NCBI GenBank assembly: GCA_005877225.1
Contig: VBPK01000072.1
Span: forward strand, 19,285-31,678
Direction: 5' to 3'
From: Nitrososphaerota archaeon
Lineage (GTDB): Archaea; Thermoproteota; Nitrososphaeria; Nitrososphaerales; Gagatemarchaeaceae
DNA length: 12,394 nucleotides
Position numbers and translations under genes: made by a program. Numbering within the stretch: the stretch's first letter is position 1; the number at the start of each line of letters is the position of its first letter. Positions 6,599-12,394 of the stretch are shown one piece after another. The notes beneath the pieces are model-generated. The model saw only the letters and a program-made list of their open reading frames with translations, was not told the origin of the DNA and made no database searches.

Positions 6599-7522
6599 CT
6601 ATCTGATCCTTCTTCCCGTCAATCCCGTTGGACTGATTAGTAAAATCGAGATCAGGATGATCAAGGAGACGGCGCTAACCCAGTAAGCCCCGAATATGGA
6701 GGCAACGAGAAGTTCAATCACGCCCAGGAGTAGGCCGCCCGCGACCGGGCCGAGCGGGCTCTTCACACCTCCCAGGACCATGATTGTAAGAAGTTTGATC
6801 GTGTAGCCTAACCCAAGCGCTGGGTCCGCGGTCTGGTCGATGACTAGGATGAAACCGGCGAATCCGGCGAAGAGTGTGCCTATCGCGAATGTGATGATGG
6901 AGATCCTTCTCAGGTTGACGCCAACCACGGCCGCGGCGTCCCTGTCCTGGGAGATAGAACGCATCGCCATCCCAAGGTATGTTCTCTTGAAGAAGAGGTA
7001 GAGCCCCACGCTCGCGGCCACAATCACGATCATGGAGAAGAGTTTCGAGGAAGCGAAGTAGTATCCCCCCACCACCACGGAGTTGATGAAGGGTAGCGTC
7101 AAGGAGATCGTGGTGCTCCTGGAAAAATTGGCCGGGTCCTTCACGAGGATGTAGGCGCCAACATCCTGCAAGAGAAGGGCGAGACCGACCGTGACGAGGA
7201 TACCACTGATCAGGATGTCTGAGAAGTTGTTGAGAATCGGTCTGACAAGACCATATTCGATAGTCGCTCCAAGAGCAGTGAAGGCTAGAAGCACGAGGAG
7301 CAGAGTCGCCAACAAGGCGAGGGGTCCCAGTGCCGATCCACCCAAGAGGCTGTAGAAGACGAAGGTGAGCACCGCGCCCATCATGATGAGGTTCCCGTGA
7401 GCGAGATTGAGGAGGTTCGTCACCGAGAAGGTAAGAGAGATTCCAAGTGCCGCTAAGGCGTAGATGCCCCCGAGCAGGAGGCCATCTATGATGGTCCCTC
7501 CCAGTAGGACGATATCCGTCAA
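6599..7522 (-). CDS. livH: HAAT-type ABC transporter permease LivH
   Basis: The partner permease of LivM in the inner membrane. From the TTG at 7522 it has 307 residues and about eight hydrophobic segments. Recognisable parts are IIDGLLLGGIYALAALGISL (11-30), NLAHGNLIMMGA (39-50, the conserved N-x-AHG region), the coupling loop AMRSISQDRDAAAVVGVN (186-203) and IMVLGGVKSPLGPVAGG (247-263). The frame is open back to a GTG at 7600, but that would overlap livK by 70 nt and add 26 polar residues unlike the family. No other usual start codon lies between, so the TTG 8 nt after the livK stop is preferred. No clear ribosome-binding site precedes it; translation probably depends on coupling to livK. 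The gene abuts livM. Confidence 0.92.
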   Translation of the reverse strand: MTDIVLLGGTIIDGLLLGGIYALAALGISLTFSVTNLLNLAHGNLIMMGAVLTFVFYSLLGGSALGPLALLATLLLVLLAFTALGATIEYGLVRPILNNFSDILISGILVTVGLALLLQDVGAYILVKDPANFSRSTTISLTLPFINSVVVGGYYFASSKLFSMIVIVAASVGLYLFFKRTYLGMAMRSISQDRDAAAVVGVNLRRISIITFAIGTLFAGFAGFILVIDQTADPALGLGYTIKLLTIMVLGGVKSPLGPVAGGLLLGVIELLVASIFGAYWVSAVSLIILISILLISPTGLTGRRIR

Positions 7523-7530
7523 TTCGAACG

Positions 7531-8832
7531 TTATGGGAACACGTACGTGGCGTTTGCCAGGCTCGACGGAAACAGGGTCTGAATGCGTCCGTTCTGCCAC
7601 TGCACGGGAACCAGTCCTATCGTGCCGTACCCTTGTGACTGGACGACAAGCTGTCCACCGACGGTCGGCATGTTGAGCTGGTGGAGTGCGGTGTTCAGAT
7701 TCGCTCTAGTCGCGCTGCCAGCTTGGGAGACGGCTTTCGCTATCATTTGAAAGATTATCATTCTCAGCTCTATGTTCTGGAAGTTGTACCATGTGACTCC
7801 CGCTTTCGTGAGCAACTGGTTGAAGAGGGCTTCATCAGCAAAACTGCTTCCCTGCTGCGAGCTGAAGGAGGGAGTCCAGAACGCCTCTGTCGTCGTATGC
7901 GAAGCGAGCAGCGGGCCCGTGATAGAGGCGAAGGCAGCCCCCCACTCTATCGTGTGCCACTGCTTGGGTTGGAAGCCGGACTGGCTCGCCGCCTTCATCC
8001 AAAGCGCGGCAACGGGACCAAACGTCGCGAGGTAGACGATATCCGGGTTGGCGGACTTGAGGGCAGGAATTATTGCCTGGAATCCCGCGACTGGGTCGGT
8101 AAAGTCAGGCTGAAGTAGCTTCTGGTACACCACGCTCAAGCCTGCCTGGGGTGCGAGGTGCAGGGAGCTATTGAAATCGTCGTTTGCCCATGTTATGTCC
8201 CAGCCGACAAGCGCGATCGTCTTGGGGCTTGTGTTCGGGCTCCCGGTTATCAGCTGCTTCAGCATCGAGAAGTAGCCCCCGCTCCACCCGGTTGTAAAGT
8301 CGACCTGCCAGTAGGGCACCATTGAGGTCACGGCCCAGTCATGCGGGTTGCTGGGCACCCACATGCCTGCGGTCGACGCCTCAGCCATAATTATCGGAAC
8401 CTTGTCCGCTTGAGCTATCGGAATCAGGTCTTTCCCGATATCCGCACTGTATGGACTGATGAGAAAGTCCACGTTATCCTGCTCGGCAAGCTTGTGATAC
8501 TGGCTAACCGCAAGGTCGTGTTGGCTCTGATCATCGTACCAGATTATCGTGACGTTATGGTGAACGCCGCTACCGTCGGCAAGCCCGCCGTGGGAATTCA
8601 CGTAACTCTGCCATGCGTCGTTGAAGTGAGTGTAGTTGCCATCGAGAGAAGCAAAGATCCCCGACTGCGATAGAGTCATCCCTATCTTCAGGGTGGACCC
8701 TTTCGTCGCAGGCGGTGGTACGAGGTAGAAATAACCAACACCTCCAGCAACGACCAAGATCACGATTACAACAATTACGACGCCGATTCTCGAGATTCCG
8801 GGGCGGTTCCTACCTGTGTAGGCACGAACCAT
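7531..8832 (-). CDS. livK: Membrane-anchored branched-chain-amino-acid-type substrate-binding protein
   Basis: The extracytoplasmic receptor of the importer, a type I periplasmic-binding fold. From the ATG at 8832 it has 433 residues. A basic N-terminus (residues 1-15, several Arg) is followed by a hydrophobic anchor (about 16-38) and a short Pro-rich linker. The binding domain starts near residue 46 with LKIGMTLSQSG. Later landmarks are TIIWYDDQSQ, DFLISPYSAD, PIIMAEAST and NPDIVYLATFGP, all at positions where LivK-like proteins are conserved. No lipobox cysteine is present; G12-I13-S14 before the hydrophobic run resembles an archaeal class III (pilin-type) signal, though position -2 is Pro rather than Lys/Arg. 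A longer frame begins at 8880, but a strong TATA box (CATATATACC) lies inside that extension, 28 nt from the ATG at 8832, which points to a leaderless start there. It heads livK-livH-livM. The ligand is unknown. Confidence 0.93.
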   Translation of the reverse strand: MVRAYTGRNRPGISRIGVVIVVIVILVVAGGVGYFYLVPPPATKGSTLKIGMTLSQSGIFASLDGNYTHFNDAWQSYVNSHGGLADGSGVHHNVTIIWYDDQSQHDLAVSQYHKLAEQDNVDFLISPYSADIGKDLIPIAQADKVPIIMAEASTAGMWVPSNPHDWAVTSMVPYWQVDFTTGWSGGYFSMLKQLITGSPNTSPKTIALVGWDITWANDDFNSSLHLAPQAGLSVVYQKLLQPDFTDPVAGFQAIIPALKSANPDIVYLATFGPVAALWMKAASQSGFQPKQWHTIEWGAAFASITGPLLASHTTTEAFWTPSFSSQQGSSFADEALFNQLLTKAGVTWYNFQNIELRMIIFQMIAKAVSQAGSATRANLNTALHQLNMPTVGGQLVVQSQGYGTIGLVPVQWQNGRIQTLFPSSLANATYVFP

Positions 8833-8855
8833 TGAAGCGATTCGGTTCGCATTTT

Positions 8856-8865
8856 GGTATATATG
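8856..8865 (-). promoter_or_regulatory. TATA box of the livK-livH-livM operon
   Basis: The minus strand reads CATATATACC, the best archaeal TATA match in the window, preceded by an A-rich CAAATG that could serve as the BRE. Its centre is about 28 nt upstream of the ATG at 8832, so the transcript should begin at or within about 2 nt of that codon. This sets the livK start. Confidence 0.75.
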
Positions 8866-8954
8866 CATTTGCGGGAGCATTCAATTCTTAGTCGCCTTCC
8901 TTTGCTCGACGGATGGATCGCTCTTCAGAACCCTGCGAGCTGACTTCTTTTGGA

Positions 8955-8968
8955 TTGCGAAATCGCAA
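8955..8968. promoter_or_regulatory. Palindromic candidate operator between livK and the molybdoenzyme gene
   Basis: TTGCGA-AA-TCGCAA is a perfect 6-bp inverted repeat with a 2-nt centre. It lies in the 210-nt gap between divergent genes, 26 nt upstream of the TATA-like box of the molybdoenzyme gene and about 90 nt upstream of the livK TATA box. Its size and symmetry suit a dimeric helix-turn-helix regulator. No regulator gene is visible in the window. Confidence 0.45.
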
Positions 8969-8994
8969 CCCTCATCGTCGGAGTGAACAACGAA

Positions 8995-9002
8995 TTAATA
9001 AA
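8995..9002 (+). promoter_or_regulatory. TATA-like box for the molybdoenzyme gene
   Basis: TTAATAAA lies in a locally A/T-rich stretch (8990-9008). The predicted transcription start is near 9024, leaving a leader of about 19 nt before the TTG at 9043. That leader carries GAAGGTTAG, a partial Shine-Dalgarno match. Confidence 0.5.
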
Positions 9003-9042
9003 CGAAAACCTCGAGCGAAATCCTGAAGGTTAGAGCCCGCCA

Positions 9043-11430
9043 TTGTCCACCACGGAAGCGTCGATCACGATTCCCAAGCTCCAGGGCGAGCCAGCTGAGA
9101 AGAAGATGGTCGGGAGAAGTGTCAAACCAAGAAAAGACGTCCCGTTGCTGAAGGGGGCGGGCATCTTCACGGATGACATCAAGCTGCCCGACATGCTCTA
9201 CGCCGCCTTTGTCAGGAGTCCCTACGCTCACGCGAGAATAAAGAGGATAGATGCGAGCAGGGCTCTCCAACTGGAGGGTGTCGTTTGGGTCCTGACGGGG
9301 AGGGAGGCGGCGAGACAACTCGTTTCATGGATGAACAAGCCCGGGCTGAGAACTCCTGAGAGACTCTCGCTTGCCAAGGAGAAGGTTCGGTATGTCGGGG
9401 AGCCTGTCGCTGCCGTGGCCGCCAGTTCCCGGGCGATAGCCGAGGATGCGGTTGAGCTCGTAGAAGTGGAGTATGAGCCGCTCCCGGTCGTTGTTGATGC
9501 AGAGAGAGCTCTTGAGGCGGAGGCCCCGCTTCTGTACGAGGATTGGGGTGACAACGTGCTCTACCGTGAAGAGTTCCGCAGCGGGGGGACGGAAATGGCC
9601 TTCAAGGAAGCAGACCTCGTCGTCAGCGAGAGACTCGTGAGTCACAGGTACTCCCCCACCCCGATAGAAACCAGAGCCATGCTTGCCGACTACGACAAGG
9701 AGAAGGACACCCTACAGGTCTGGGCTTCGACCCAATTTCCTCACGTCCTCAGGACATTCCTGGCGCAGGTTCTGGATTACCCTGAGAATAGGATTCGCGT
9801 AATCGCCCCAAACGTCGGCGGGGGGTTTGGAATCAAGTCGGCCGTCTTCCAGGATGAGGTATCGGTTGTAATCCTCTCGATGAAGCTCGGAAGGCCGGTA
9901 AAATGGTATGAGAGCAGGAACGAGCACATGCTGACAGCTGGGCACGAAAGGCAACAGGTGCACTACATCGATTGTGCCGTCAAAAAAGATGGGGCCCTGC
10001 TGGCGGTTAGAGACAGGATCGTCGCTGATTTCGGAGTCTCGGGCACGTTCTGGACCGAGGTTCAACCCGCGATGCTTACGGCGGCCTCGCTGCCCGGGCC
10101 GTACAAGCTGCGCAACTATGATTTCGACCTACTGTGTGTGGTTACGAACAAGGCCCCGTGCGGTCCCCACAGAGGTTTCGGGAGACCCGTGGCGGCATAT
10201 GTCATGGAGCGGATGATGGACATCATCGCGAGGAAGTTGGAGATGGGGCCGGAAGAAATCAGGCTGAAGAACATGATAGACGTCAAGGATATGCCCTGGA
10301 CAACGCCGATAGGAGTGCTGTACGACACGGGGAATTACAAGGATGTGCTGAACCGGACGCTGACAATCTCAAACTACCACGAGTTAAGGAAGGAGCAGGC
10401 GAGATTGAGAAAAGAGGGAAAGACATTAGGTCTCGGGCTAGCGACTTACGTAGAGTACACAGCGCCAGGTTCGGGCCGTCTTCAAGGTCCACTCGGTTGG
10501 TCCGTCGGTGGTTGGGAGTCCTGCAGACTGACCGCGGACCCGTCGGGGAAGGTCACGGCGCAGCTCGGAATGTCAGGACAGGGTCAGGCACACGAGACGA
10601 TCTTCGCACAGATAATATCCGATGCTCTGGGAGTGAACTTCGAGGATGTCAGGGTGATGGAGGGAGATACGCAGCAGGCACCGTACGGATGGGGGGCATG
10701 GGCGAGCAGGGCGACCGTCACTACGGGAGGGGCCTGCATAAGAGCCTCGAGGAAGCTCAGGGATAAGGTGCTGCTCATCGCGGCTCACCTTCTCAAGGAA
10801 GCGCCTGACGACCTCGATTTCAAGGGGAGTAGAATCACTTCGAAGAGGGATGCGAGGAAGGCGGTCAGCTTCCAAGAAGTGGCGGACGTCGCGATAAGGT
10901 TCTCTGGGAGGCTTCCTCAGGGGGTGGAACCCGGATTGGATCTAATATCCTTCTACGAGCCCGAATCTCCGACGACATGTAGCTACGCTACCCATCTCGC
11001 GGTGGTCGCGGTTGACGCAGAGACGGGCTTCGTCAACTTGTTGAAGTATTTCATAGTTGACGACAGTGGCGTAATCGTCAACCCCATGACCGCGCACGGG
11101 CAAGTCCACGGCGCCCTGGCTCATGGAATCGGCGGCGCGATGTTCGAGGAGCTATTCTACGACGGAGAAGGGCAGTTACTCTCCTCAACGTTCGTGGACT
11201 ACCTGCTCCCGACCGCTTCCGTAATGCCCGAAGTCGTCGTGGACTCGATCGAGACTCCCTCCCTCACGCTCGGAGGCTTCAAGGGGCTTGGCGAGGGAGG
11301 CGCGATTCCAACGGCGGGAGCGATAGCGAACGCCATCGATGATGGCCTTTCAGAATATGGAGTAAAGCTTCTGGAATTGCCGATTACCCCCGAGAGGGTT
11401 TATTCCCTAATCACGACGCGCGAGAGATAG
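9043..11430 (+). CDS. Xanthine dehydrogenase/aldehyde oxidase-family molybdopterin-binding subunit
   Basis: The large catalytic subunit of a molybdenum hydroxylase, which inserts water-derived oxygen into a C-H bond of an N-heterocycle or aldehyde. The 795 residues are of family size. An N-terminal hammerhead domain (about 33-155, GIFTDDIKLPDMLYAAFVRSP) is followed by molybdopterin-binding domains with PNVGGGFGIK (256-265), CGPHRGFGRP (373-382), GQGQAHET (512-519) and the catalytic glutamate E751 in KGLGEGG. The CSFR active-site loop of form I CO dehydrogenase is absent, so it is not that enzyme. The TTG at 9043 is the assumed start; an ATG at 9106 (residue 22, just before VGRSVKPR) matches where many relatives begin and is a fair alternative. 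The [2Fe-2S] and FAD subunits that usually accompany it are not adjacent. It diverges from livK and converges on the M20 gene. The substrate cannot be stated. Confidence 0.93.
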   Translation: MSTTEASITIPKLQGEPAEKKMVGRSVKPRKDVPLLKGAGIFTDDIKLPDMLYAAFVRSPYAHARIKRIDASRALQLEGVVWVLTGREAARQLVSWMNKPGLRTPERLSLAKEKVRYVGEPVAAVAASSRAIAEDAVELVEVEYEPLPVVVDAERALEAEAPLLYEDWGDNVLYREEFRSGGTEMAFKEADLVVSERLVSHRYSPTPIETRAMLADYDKEKDTLQVWASTQFPHVLRTFLAQVLDYPENRIRVIAPNVGGGFGIKSAVFQDEVSVVILSMKLGRPVKWYESRNEHMLTAGHERQQVHYIDCAVKKDGALLAVRDRIVADFGVSGTFWTEVQPAMLTAASLPGPYKLRNYDFDLLCVVTNKAPCGPHRGFGRPVAAYVMERMMDIIARKLEMGPEEIRLKNMIDVKDMPWTTPIGVLYDTGNYKDVLNRTLTISNYHELRKEQARLRKEGKTLGLGLATYVEYTAPGSGRLQGPLGWSVGGWESCRLTADPSGKVTAQLGMSGQGQAHETIFAQIISDALGVNFEDVRVMEGDTQQAPYGWGAWASRATVTTGGACIRASRKLRDKVLLIAAHLLKEAPDDLDFKGSRITSKRDARKAVSFQEVADVAIRFSGRLPQGVEPGLDLISFYEPESPTTCSYATHLAVVAVDAETGFVNLLKYFIVDDSGVIVNPMTAHGQVHGALAHGIGGAMFEELFYDGEGQLLSSTFVDYLLPTASVMPEVVVDSIETPSLTLGGFKGLGEGGAIPTAGAIANAIDDGLSEYGVKLLELPITPERVYSLITTRER

Positions 11431-11442
11431 CGATATCTCTCG
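11421..11442 (+). terminator. GNRA-loop hairpin across the molybdoenzyme stop codon
   Basis: CGAGAGATA (11421-11429) and TATCTCTCG (11434-11442) form a perfect 9-bp stem closed by a GCGA tetraloop, a GNRA class. The stem includes the first two bases of the TAG stop and its loop begins with the third. It sits at the end of a plus-strand gene that converges on the M20 gene. It may stabilise or define the mRNA 3' end; no U-tract follows, so this is not a bacterial-type intrinsic terminator. Confidence 0.4.
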
Positions 11443-11485
11443 TTGGAGTGAGGAGAGAGGCCAGCCCAAGAGCGGCAGGGCGGGT

Positions 11486-12394
11486 TCAGCTCTTCCTCAC
11501 CTCATCTCTCGTCTTCGAGGAGATGTCACGGGCGACAAGCGCGTAGACCTTCGCACAGCTTACGAGGTTGGGAATGTACATCGTTCCTCTAGTTTCCTTT
11601 CCTGGACCGCCGGACGGACCGTAGTTCACGGCCACGATTCCGTGCCTCGTCAGTATATTTGCGTCCGACGACCAAGAGAAATAGACGCTCTCCACCTTCT
11701 CTCCGAAGACTTGGCGATGAGCGTCGCCGACAGACCTGCACACGTACTCGTCCGGAGAAACTTCGGACCACTGATCGGTGACGTAGAGGTCGAGTTCTGG
11801 AGAGATCTTGTGTTCTCTGCTCACGGCTTCAAGTGCTTTCGCCACCTCTTGCTTTATTTCGAGAGGATGGTGCGGAGGAGGAAACCTCACGTCGACGTAG
11901 AGATTGCAGTACCCGGGAGTTCTGGAAGCCCTCCACGGCCAGCCGCCCTCTATCGACCCGATATTGACGGTAGGCTTCACCCCCTGGTAGGTGAACCTGC
12001 TCTGGTAGTCAGGTATCCACTCCTCTAACGCGGTTATTACGCGGTTCATCTGCTGAATGACGTTCGGAACGGCCTCAGCATGTCCTGTGTGGACCAGCGT
12101 TCCCTTGAGACTGATCTTGAACCAGCAGCTTCCGCTGTGGGCCGCCATCAGTCTGAGACCGGTCGGTTCACCGAGGACCGCGACATCGGCCGTCCCTCCG
12201 TGGGCGATAAGGTACGCGGTGCCGAGTCCGTATCCTCTGAACCCTGGTCCCTTGTAGTTGTCAACCTGTGTCTTTTCTATCTCCCCCACGACACCGGCGA
12301 TCACTATGTCCCCTCCGGCAGTGAAGCCGGAGTCCTGCAGGGTACGGGCGGCGGCCAGGTACGCCGCTAAGGCTGACTTCATGTTGAAGGCCCC
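11486..12394 (-). CDS. M20-family metallopeptidase/deacylase-like protein (partial, N-terminus off the right edge)
   Basis: M20 enzymes (ArgE, DapE, carboxypeptidase G2 relatives) hydrolyse amide bonds of acylated amino acids or small peptides using a two-metal centre. The 302 visible residues (about three quarters of a typical 400) run from the bridging-ligand region through the dimerisation domain to the stop. Seen are GAFNMKSALA (1-10), VVGEIEK (35-41), VLGEPTG (73-79), the lid-domain GTLVHTGHAE (98-107) and SDANILTRHGIVAVNYGPSG (243-262). Several metal-site positions differ from the textbook pattern: Asn for the bridging Asp in DMKGG, GEIE for DEE, and no C-terminal His in the HTPDE position (ETRGTMYIP here). 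The first HxD ligand lies outside the window. An ATG at 12380-12382 is internal, since the conserved GAFN before it is in frame. It converges on the molybdoenzyme gene with 55 nt between stops. M20 fold is firm; activity is uncertain. Confidence 0.88.
   Translation of the reverse strand, partial: GAFNMKSALAAYLAAARTLQDSGFTAGGDIVIAGVVGEIEKTQVDNYKGPGFRGYGLGTAYLIAHGGTADVAVLGEPTGLRLMAAHSGSCWFKISLKGTLVHTGHAEAVPNVIQQMNRVITALEEWIPDYQSRFTYQGVKPTVNIGSIEGGWPWRASRTPGYCNLYVDVRFPPPHHPLEIKQEVAKALEAVSREHKISPELDLYVTDQWSEVSPDEYVCRSVGDAHRQVFGEKVESVYFSWSSDANILTRHGIVAVNYGPSGGPGKETRGTMYIPNLVSCAKVYALVARDISSKTRDEVRKS

Noticed and set aside
7523..7600. 26-residue extension of livH from a GTG at 7600
   Set aside because: It would overlap livK by 70 nt and is polar and unlike permease N-termini; the TTG at 7522 gives the expected length.
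7681..8118. 145-codon plus-strand open frame antisense to livK
   Set aside because: The minus strand encodes a conserved binding-protein domain here; the antisense frame has no family features or promoter.
10134..10766. 210-codon open frame on the plus strand inside the molybdoenzyme gene
   Set aside because: It lies in another frame of a well-supported gene, shows Arg/Gly-rich composition typical of GC-rich shadow frames, and has no recognisable motif.
9043..11430. Carbon monoxide dehydrogenase large subunit
   Set aside because: The CSFR-type active-site loop is absent (GPHRGFGRP instead), and the CoxM and CoxS genes are not adjacent.

Overview
This 12.4-kb window reads as archaeal chromosome, most likely from a heterotroph. 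The evidence is indirect. Several start codons lie about 28-32 nt downstream of an A/T-rich TATA-like box, as expected for leaderless or nearly leaderless archaeal transcripts, and no bacterial -35/-10 pairs stand out. The solute-binding protein is held by an N-terminal hydrophobic anchor without a lipobox cysteine. TTG is used often as a start codon. The DNA is clearly GC-rich outside the promoters. I cannot name the lineage from sequence alone; a Thermoproteota-type archaeon is a guess.

Layout, left to right. (1) 1-3904, minus strand: a LivG-type ABC ATPase running off the left edge, a class I/II aminotransferase, a threonine-synthase-like PLP enzyme with an N-terminal zinc ribbon, and a RidA-family protein. 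The PLP enzymes each have their own TATA-like box, so this is a same-direction cluster rather than one tight operon. (2) 4149-8832: a complete branched-chain-amino-acid-type (HAAT) ABC importer in two convergent blocks. The ATPases livG and livF are on the plus strand; the binding protein livK and permeases livH and livM are on the minus strand. The two blocks meet with 4 bases between stop codons. (3) 9043-11430, plus strand: a molybdopterin-binding large subunit of the xanthine dehydrogenase/aldehyde oxidase family, divergent from livK, without its usual FeS and FAD partner subunits nearby. (4) 11486-12394, minus strand: an M20-family hydrolase-like protein running off the right edge.

Taken together, the genes suggest uptake and breakdown of a small nitrogen-containing compound: import by the HAAT transporter, possible hydroxylation by the molybdenum enzyme, amide hydrolysis by the M20 protein, transamination or elimination by the PLP enzymes, and imine/enamine handling by the RidA-type protein. 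This pathway is inference; no substrate can be read from the sequence.

No stretch above 300 bases lacks a gene. The longest gaps are 3905-4148 and 8833-9042; both lie between divergent genes and hold inverted or direct repeats and promoter-like elements. I found no tRNA, rRNA, CRISPR array, insertion sequence or clear frameshift. The main points to check are substitutions at family-defining residues (RidA Arg to Asn, altered ABC signature in the plus-strand LivG, altered metal-ligand positions in the M20 protein), a livK start set by a TATA box inside the longer reading frame, a 9-bp hairpin with a GNRA loop across the molybdoenzyme stop codon, and paired hairpins upstream of ridA.
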